Made by a program: the position numbers and the translations under genes. 64,000 nucleotides of DNA from Gloeophyllum trabeum ATCC 11539 (taxonomy: Eukaryota; Basidiomycota; Agaricomycetes; Gloeophyllales; Gloeophyllaceae): positions 877,605 through 941,604 of the forward strand of contig NW_006920420.1 in NCBI RefSeq assembly GCF_000344685.1, written 5' to 3'. The notes under the pieces were generated by a model, which saw only the letters and a program-made list of their open reading frames with translations, was not told where the DNA came from and searched no databases. Below are positions 56,036-64,000 of the stretch, in pieces (the stretch's first letter is position 1; the number at the start of each line of letters is the position of its first letter).

Positions 56036-59000
56036 ATGCGTTCGCGTCCGCTGGTACTTGCTCGACGCCGACTGCTGTGTCGGTCTAACCACCACCTCGC
56101 GAACCCGAAGCCGGTGACCATCGGCATCAGACGAGAGGATTCCGAGAGAATATGGGAGAGAAGGTGTCCGCTCACGCCGGATGCGGTTCATGAGCTTGTC
56201 AAGGACGGGGTCAATGTGCTCGTTCAAGACTGCTCGCGCAGGGTGTACAGGAGCGATGAGTTCGTCAAGGTATGTTGACAGGTCTGCACTCCGTCGGTGG
56301 ACGGGGGGCGCGTCATCACAGTAATAGCTGTTTCCACGTACCCGCTATCCTGCCAGTGAACACCTTCAATCCATGTCGTATTGACTTCCTCTCTTACCCA
56401 GGCCGGTGCACAAATTCATCCCAACCTCTCCCCCGCGCATATCATCCTGGGTATCAAAGAGACCCCGCTCGCCGAGCTCCTCACAACACCAGTTGACGGC
56501 ATTCCACGCACCCACCTCATGTTCTCGCATACTATCAAGGGGCAGCTATATAACATGCCTCTCCTCGACCGGTTCCTGGAAGCAAGGCCTGGCAGTGGCG
56601 AGCGGAAGGAGCTATTGCCACGTCTGATCGACTGGGAGCTCTTGACCGACGAGAAAGGGAAGAGAACAGTTGGGTTTGGGTGGTTTGCTGGAGGTCAGCT
56701 CGTCTGCTTCACCGTCCTAGATATCATTCGGCGGATTTACTCTCACCAAACACTGATACACGCCCTCTTTTACAGTGGCTGGCGTCTTGGAGTCACTCTC
56801 CATGCTTGCCCAGTTTCACCTCGAGCTCGGAATTGCATCACCATTCCTCGTAAGTGGTCTCGAAGACATTCATCTTAAATTCCTGGATATATGACCGTGT
56901 TTATTGGTAAACCCTAACCCTGCCCAACCCTTCCGGACAGTATACACCTCGGCCACACATGCACCCCGACCTACCATCCATCCGTGCCTCGCTCAGTCGA
57001 GTGGGGGAAATGATCAAGGAGGGCGGGACGCCCAGGGAGGTGGGCCCCATTATCATTGGAGTGACCGGGTATGTCACTTTCACGAGATAATGTAATGAGG
57101 AATGAATTGTTAAGGGTTTCTGTAGGACTGGGAAAGTAGCTCAGGGGATGCTGGATATACTATCCGACCTCCCCATTGAGAAAGTGAACGTGGAGGATTT
57201 ACCAAGATTGGTTGGGAGTCCTGGTGAGGAATATCATCCCATCTTCAGGGTATATTCGAACCTTTCCTAAATCCGTTTCATGTTCAGAGGCCAACCTACA
57301 CAAGGTTCGTCCTATTCACGATGGCACCCGCGGTATCGCTCACTAGATAGTAGATATACCTCGTACATGCTCTCCCGCATGAATACTTCAGCGGCGTCGA
57401 CGGACGACCGTATAACCGCGAGGACTACTATGCGAATCCACACCTCTATAAATCAAACTTCCACGTGAAGGTGCGCGTTTATCTTTGTCGCCTCAGACTT
57501 CCCCTTAGCTGCTGTAACAGGTCCAACCATACCTAACGCTCCTGCTCCACGGCGCTGGCTGGGCGCAGGGCTTCCCGCGCGTGATGACCAATGAGGGTCT
57601 TGCGACGTCGTTGGAGATCGCGCGCGGGCTGTGGGGTGGTGAGAAGGGACGGGGGAGATGCGTCGGGGATGTGAGCTGTGACGTCGAGGTGGGAGCTTTT
57701 CTCATTCCCATGAGTTTAAACAAGTGCAGTTCACTAAGTTTGTGTTACCCAGGGCGGTCTGGAATTCCTGCCGAGACACTCGACGCTCTCCGCGCCGTTC
57801 TTCTGCACCCGACCGGGGAGTCTCCCTGCCCACCTGCCGGAGGTGCGAATGATGGCGGTGGATATACTGCCGTCATCACTCCCGTTGGACGCAAGCCGGC
57901 ATTTCTCTCAAGGCATTATGTCATACCTCCGCACACTCATTCGTGGGTATCGTGGAGAGGGTGAGTGCCTTCTGCTGTAAATGATCGTGTGCGTGACCTG
58001 ATGAGGCGCTTGGACAAAGGAGGCGTTGATGCAGAGCTTGAGAGGGCGTTGGATCGCGCGACGGTGACGAGGGGCGGGGAGTTGCAAGGGAGCAATACGT
58101 GGCTGAAGGAGCCGCTGGGTGTCTGGAAGGATAGTTTGTCAGCGACCCCTTCGTCGTCCAACATGGGGAGTACAGCCGGTACCCCTCAGCTGAAGCCGTC
58201 GCCGAAGAAGCGAGTCTTGTTGCTCGGAAGCGGGATGGTGGCAGGTCCTGTTGTCGAGCATATCGGGAAGCGGGGCGAGGTTGAGTTAGTGGTTGGTATG
58301 TATGAGGAACGAGCCTTGATTGATAATATGTGGAGTGCTGATATCTACTGCTCATTGGTTTAGCTAGTAATATCCTCGCGGAGGCACAGAATCTTGCCAA
58401 GCGTTTTGGGAACGCGAAGCCGGTATCATTGGATGTTGCTGACCTAGGGAAACTGGGCAGTTTGATAGAGGAGACTGATGTCGTAATCAGGTATAACCGT
58501 CCAAATCCTGAATCTGACAGAGATACTAACGACAGCGGTTCCATAGTTTACTACCCGTCACCTTCCACCCTACCATCGCAGAGCAGTGCATCAAGCACAA
58601 GAAGCACATGGTAACCGCGTCCTACATCTCCCCTGCAATGAAACAGCTACACGACAGGTTAGTCACACGCTCCCTATCCCAAACCCCGCAAGCTGACCTT
58701 GAAGGAGCTCTGCAGCGCGCTTTCCTCCGATACTCTCATCTTAAACGAGATCGGGTTGGATCCAGGTATCGACCACTGCTCGGCATTCTCGCTGCTGGGG
58801 GCTATCCGCTCCCAGGGCAAGCAGGTTCGGTCGTTCGTGTCTTTCTGCGGCGGGCTACCTGCGCCGGAGTGCGCGGAGGACGGTCCGTTGGGATACAAAT
58901 TCAGCTGGAGCCCGCTAGGGGTGTTGAGAGCTGCGAAGGCGTCCGCGCGGTTCAAACTGAATAACAGGGTGTGTGACTTTCAGATTCATCTTGTTGGTGA

Positions 59001-59950
59001 TGACTGAACTTAGTATAACCGAGCAGCATTACGAGATTGACGAACCGAACTTGCTGAGGCACCATTTCGACCGGGTCCCCATTTCGAACGTGCTGCAATT
59101 GGAGGGCATTGCTAATCGCGACAGTATTCCATACGCTGACACGTATGGCCTCGGGAAGACTGAGGATTTACGTAGCATTCTCCGGGGCACACTACGGTAT
59201 GTTCCACTTATATTTGTCATGATGCGCTCCTTACGCGGCGAGTGTTCCAGATATCCCGGATTCTGCGATTTGATGCAGTCGTTCAAGGAAATTGGGCTGC
59301 TGGAATTCGAGCCCAAGCTCCGGCTTGATTCTTGGAGTTCCCTCGTCAGGAGTGCATTCGAGAGCCGATACAACGATCGCGTCAAGGGCGATGACGCATC
59401 GCTCATTTCGGCGCTATCGAACGTGCTGTCTACTGGTTCCGTCGAGCGAGCCTTGGAAGCACTCAGCTGGTTCGGCGTCATTCCAGGCGTCACCTCCCCA
59501 GTAGTTGGCATGCCGCTCCTACCCCAGCGCGAGATGGCGCCCATCGAGCTCTTCGCCACCGTCCTCGCACACAAACAGGCGTACCGGCCCGGCGAGCGGG
59601 ACATGGTCATCCTGCACCACGAGATCGTCGCGTCGGCGTCCACACCGGCGTCTCCTGAGGATATCCACACATCGACGCTAATGGCATATGGGACGCCGGT
59701 GCATTCGGCGATGGCGCTAACGGTTGGGCTACCCGTGGCCTTTGCTGCGCTGAGAGTGTTGGATGGGAAGGTCGCGATGAGGGGCGTGCGGGGTCCCGAG
59801 GAGGAGGGGCTCTGGAGGGACGTGCTGCAGGGGATGGAGGAGGCGGGGTTGGGGATGAGGGAGAGCGTGAGGGCCGGTGGGTCGGGTCGCGCGATGGGAA
59901 TGGAGGGCGTCTTGGATGCTGGTCTGAGGAGGTCCATGGGAGCAGCTTGA
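56036..59950 (+). CDS. Bifunctional lysine-ketoglutarate reductase / saccharopine dehydrogenase
   Basis: Two-step enzyme of lysine breakdown (alpha-aminoadipic semialdehyde synthase): lysine plus 2-oxoglutarate to saccharopine, then to aminoadipate semialdehyde and glutamate. The start at 56036 gives [16 protein letters not shown], an Arg-rich mitochondrial presequence. The LKR half has [48 protein letters not shown] and [17 protein letters not shown] linker ([18 protein letters not shown]) joins to the SDH half: [20 protein letters not shown] (Rossmann), [47 protein letters not shown] and [20 protein letters not shown]. The end is [14 protein letters not shown]. An intron ending at about 58020 keeps the two halves in one frame. 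About ten introns are inferred. It diverges from Noc1/Mak21. Confidence 0.87.
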
Positions 59951-61205
59951 TTTGTACTATACTGTCTATACAAGATTTCAGACGCTTCGCATTTGGCATA
60001 CATGCATCTTTCCGTAGGCTAATGATAGTTATCACCAAAGGCTTGCAGTCTACCTGAGGTGGTGCATGGCCGAGCTGTAGCATGGGTGTTTATGCATCTC
60101 AGGGCCATTCCGCATTGGTACATAACCACTGCCATGGTTATATGGGAGTAGATGATCTCCGCGCACCTTTTAGTGCTCCGGGTACGCCTTCTAACGGCCC
60201 TTGTTGATGCTGTCTCTGACTCGAATGGCCGTAGACATCAGCTTGTATACACGCATCGGCCCATCCATACATTGGTCCTGGCCAACACGTATCGTTCCAC
60301 CCCCTTCATTATAGAGATCAGGGAGCAGGTGTGTCCGTTAATGAAGGAAGGCGACTTTGCAGCGACGCACGACGCCGATATAAGCGCAGCGATCGACCAT
60401 ATTCAGTAATTTTCACTGTAGGGGTTGTCACTTCGGGGCATCTCGAGGGCCCATACTTCCACCACCCCGATACGGGCCCACGAGGCTGGGAATCGAAGAG
60501 CCAGAAGTGAGGTCCTCGATGACAACCTAGAAACCTTAAACGTATGCCGCTCGGAAGATACGCCGTTCAATACAGTATCAGATAACCAATGGTGTAGAAT
60601 CGACACACCTGATACCAGGAGCTCAAGAATAGGTCGATAACGTGGGCGCGTGCAACAGCTGGAAGATATAGACGCCGTGTCTCGTCATATTATGTTGACA
60701 AGGGGTAGCCAGGTGATGATGACCGTCAAGTATGCTTGAAGATAAGTGACGAAAGTCACCCTGCTCAGTGCATCGAGACATTCCTATGCATCCCATCAAG
60801 CACGGTCGGCATACACCGCGACACCCCTGCATGTGTGTCGCTCCCTTTTGCAGGACAAGGCCGAGACCTTCCTGTGCAGACGATCCTTGCCTTTTCGCAG
60901 CTCAAGTACTCGTTCAATACATGTTTGGGAAAAGTAGATCCTCGAAGCAGAAGAGTTAGACTTTGACGAATTAGCTTGCCGAGGGTGGAAGCGTGGGAAT
61001 GCCGTGCTCGTAAGCGGGTTACGTCATCAGGAGAAGCATCAATGCCGAGGCACGCCGAGGTTCTCTCAGCCACAACTGTCAACGCGCTTGGCTTGCGCAA
61101 CTGACCCCGCGCAGCTCACGTGGCCTTCGCCGACGGGTCGGGCGCATATAAGGGCGTGGAACCGCCACCGACGCGCCTTGCGCCCCCTTGCATTTCCACT
61201 AACGA
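59951..61205. other. Intergenic region, no gene seen
   Basis: About 1.25 kb between the LKR/SDH stop and the CNNM-like start. Short frames in both strands carry nothing recognisable. The last 150 bases would be the promoter of the following gene (a tataag at about 61146). Confidence 0.45.
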
Positions 61206-64000
61206 ATGGTACCAACTCCTCGACTACTTTCCCGTTCTCCCTCCTCTGGCCTAGCGGTATCAGTGCTGTCTGCGTTATTGAGCCATGTTCCCAAGCTTGC
61301 CTTCAGTTATCCCACAGCGCCCAACGGCGGCCCCACTGCTTTCGCCGCGAATGGCGACGGCAATGCCGCCACGCACACTTTCGCAAAGAGAGACACTCCC
61401 CCGACGGAGAAGATCATCTTCCCAATCCTTATCCCCGTTCTTGTCTTGTTGTCGGGTTTGTTTGCCGGTCTGACATTGGGCTATATGAGTCTGGACGAAA
61501 CACAGTTGAATGTGCTTAGTCTAAGTGGCACACCGTAAGCCTCCTATTTCTCGATCAATATATCTTGCTAATCCTTTCTGCAGTGACCAAAGGCGCTATG
61601 CGAATAAGATTAAGCCTATTCGCAAGAACGGCCACCTCCTTCTTGTGACACTGCTGCTTGCGAACATGATCGTCAACGAGACTCTGCCAGTCATATCCGA
61701 CCCGGTGTTGGGAGGAGGAGTGCAGAGCGTCGTCGTCAGTACTGTCTTGATTGTCATGTGAGTTCTAGGCAAGGCCTGCGGGGCCGGGAGATTGCGGGTA
61801 GGCCAGCATACTATTGCCCCTTCCGTCAGACCCCTTTGTTCTAACGCGCACTTCGCTAACCCATCCCGCCCTAGCTTCTCGGAAATCATTCCACAATCTG
61901 TATGCAGTCGTTATGGACTCTTGATCGGCGCAAAGATGGCGCCGTTCGTCAAAGTCCTTATCTATACTTTTGTTAGTATCTGTCCTTGGCAGCCGACATC
62001 GCATATACTGACTTTTGCTTCATGTCCGAATTTAGGGTATTGTTGCTTGGCCAGTCGCCAAACTTTTGGAGTGGGTGCTTGGCTCTCATCATGGCATCAT
62101 CTATCGCCGGAGTGGTACGTCATCTGGCGTAGTCTATCTCGAGACTGCATAATCTTATCAGATATCCCCTCTGTCACCATTGCGGTGTTGCCTGTTTTTA
62201 GAATTGAAGCAACTCGTCGCAATGCATGCCATGAATGCCACACACGGAGGTGACCTCAAGACCGATACTGTGACAATCATTGGTGCGACCCTCGACTTGC
62301 AAGAGAAAGTGGTTGAGCAGGTTTGTTTTTCCCCTAACCCGGACGACCTTGGGTGCTTATGCTGTCTTTTCCAGGCCATGACTCCTCTCGACAAAGTCTT
62401 CATGCTTCACATAGATACGAAGCTGGACTACGAGACCTTAAAGCGCATATGTGCTACCGGCCATAGTCGGATCCCTGTATACGAGGATATTGAAGTACCA
62501 GGCTTGGTGACTGAAGGCGGCCTCAACGGTCCGGCTGAGATGCACAAGGTCAAGAAGATCATCGGTATACTTCTCGTGAAACAGGTACTTCTTTGTGTTT
62601 CCTTCTGCGCGGATCCTCTGGTACTAAAGAAGCCTGTTAGTGTATATTATTGGATCCTCAAGATGCAGTGCCACTGCGTTCGCTTCCCCTTAACAAGGTA
62701 CCGTTTATCCCGAGGAACGAACCCTTGCTTGGCATCCTTGATAAATTCCAAGAAGGAAGGAGCCACATGGCAATCGTGAGTCTCGCTACTTTGTCTGTTC
62801 GATGATGTTTCCTGACATTGCCGGGCTTGGTGCAGGTTAGTCGCCTGAGCGTTGAGCGTGCAGCGAGCGTCAAGAAGGAAGTGAAGCGAAGTCTCACTCA
62901 ACGTATCAGGGACCGCGTCATTGGCGAGTCTGAGTCTAGCGGCGAAGAGACCGAGGCGGAAAGTGGACGAGGGAGCACCGATTCGCGCGTCCTCGACCGC
63001 GATGCCACCCTCCGAGGTGATGGTCAAGTCGAGAAGCAGCTTGCTGAAGGCAGCCAATCTGATGACCAGGAGAAACGCGACCGGAACCACTCCTTCAAGA
63101 GGGGCCGTAGCCGGAAGCACAAACGTGGGCACGTGGATGTCGAGATGGGTAATATTGAGGAACAGCGGGAGGGGACGAAGAGCAGACGTGGTAGTATTGC
63201 TAAGCAGCTCAGGCCTGCGGGATTGTTGCAGGAGATGCCGGCTGATGCTGTGCTCTCTAAGGAACGTGCTGAACCGGTGAGTCGTGTTGCTGCTGATATG
63301 GCGTGGCAAGTGTCCTGATAAGTTGTGCAGTATTTACAAAGTTTCGACCCTGCTGTCATGCCCGTGGGTATCATCACCCTGGAAGATGTCCTAGAGGGTA
63401 AGCAGCCTTGTCTGTGGGTGTGGGACCGTACTGATGAGTCACCTTGCAGAACTTATTGGTGAAGAGATTTACGACGAGTTCGACCCTCAAGGTGGTCATG
63501 TCGTGTCGTACGATCCTCCTGAGTCGGTTCGCTCTCACGGCGGTCGCTCTACTCTGAAGAGCTTGAGGCGCCAAGGTTCAGCCCCCGAATTGACCTCCAC
63601 TGCTTCAGACAAACGCCCGTCCACCGGTTCCGGGGGAGGATCCAAGTCTACTAGCACTACACCTATCCTGCGTCCTATCGCGATTCCCGCGGCGTTTAAG
63701 GGCCTTAACTTCTTGAGAAGTCGCAGCGCTCCGCCTACGCCTCGGGATAAGAACGTTCAAAGCGGCGCTGGAACTACCATTGGAACCTCTGTCCCTGCTG
63801 TCCCTCCGTTGCCTGAGATGACACCCCCGGCGATAGATCCTGAGTCTGATAAACGCATTGGTGAGGAGGGGCCTGCTGGACCGCGTATAGTTGTGGAGTC
63901 GCCGGAGATGCTCCCGACGTCGGTCAGCCCTGAAGAGGCTGAGAAAGCTCTGGGATTGAGCACTGGGCAGGTCGCGAAGTCTGCCAGTGCCCCCAGTCCC
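61206..64000 (+). CDS. CNNM/Mam3-like membrane protein with DUF21 and CBS domains (3' end outside window)
   Basis: Predicted transporter or regulator of Mg2+/metal ions, in yeast at the vacuole (Mam3). The N-terminus resembles a signal sequence, then a Ser/Thr/Ala-rich luminal stretch. The DUF21 domain starts at IIFPILIPVLVLLSGLFAGLTLGYM and goes on through LLLVTLLLANMIVNETLPV, VVVSTVLIV, FSEIIPQSVCSRYGL and GIVAWPVAKLLEW. The first CBS part contains TPLDKVFMLHIDTKLDYETL and SRIPVYE. A second part starts GILDKFQEGRSHMAIVSR, is cut by a long charged insertion (about 160 residues, KKEVKRSLTQRIRDRV to KERAEP), and resumes with PVGIITLEDVLEELIGEEI. A Ser/Pro-rich tail continues to the window edge, so the end is not seen. 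About eight introns are inferred. Confidence 0.88.

Noticed and set aside
59029..60003. 324-codon minus-strand frame
   Set aside because: Antisense shadow of the last exon of LKR/SDH, which has clear family motifs on the plus strand.
60419..60520. tRNA-like stretch with an aatcgaa element
   Set aside because: No matching A-box, acceptor stem or anticodon arm could be folded on either strand.

Overview
The window looks like nuclear DNA of a filamentous basidiomycete (Agaricomycetes, possibly a polypore). Protein genes are cut by many 45-70 base introns, there is a class I hydrophobin, a Zn2Cys6 regulator with the fungal middle homology region, a Cdc12-type septin, and two protein kinases of kinds common in Agaricomycetes. 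I found no tRNA, rRNA or CRISPR array. All gene models were read by eye across introns: ends are mostly firm, but single splice sites can be wrong.

Layout. (1) 1-8.1 kb: three tandem same-strand paralogues of a secreted GH28 pectinase-like enzyme with identical intron positions, separated by repeat-bearing spacers. (2) 8.4-14 kb: an unrecognised probably mitochondrial protein, a Cdc12/AspC-type septin and a class I hydrophobin, all on the minus strand. (3) 15.3-28 kb: a complete nitrate assimilation cluster, with nitrite reductase (minus) divergent from a nitrate transporter and nitrate reductase (plus). (4) 29.4-39.8 kb: indoleamine 2,3-dioxygenase, an Old Yellow Enzyme, a Zn2Cys6 regulator and an amidase. 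(5) 41.3-46.2 kb: a PuuE/allantoinase-like polysaccharide-deacetylase-fold enzyme divergent from an NCS1 nucleobase/allantoin-type permease. (6) 47.6-51.6 kb: two divergent protein kinases flanking a small inverted-repeat element. (7) 51.7-64 kb: Noc1/Mak21 ribosome-biogenesis factor, a fused lysine-ketoglutarate reductase/saccharopine dehydrogenase with a probable mitochondrial presequence, and the start of a CNNM/Mam3-type membrane protein that runs off the window.

Taken together, 15-46 kb is rich in nitrogen acquisition: nitrate uptake and reduction to ammonium, tryptophan opening by IDO, an amidase, and a permease/ureidase-like pair. AGATAAG sites of the GATA-factor type lie close to the nitrate reductase start and in the permease/deacetylase intergenic region. 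Points most worth a second look: the GH28 trio, which lacks two usual active-site residues and shares a distal CACGTG-containing block; an approximately 600-base insertion carrying a fold-back element in the promoter of GH28 copy 1; a GC-AG intron inside the Rossmann motif of nitrite reductase; the LKR/SDH fusion in a fungus; and the IDO-OYE-regulator-amidase neighbourhood.
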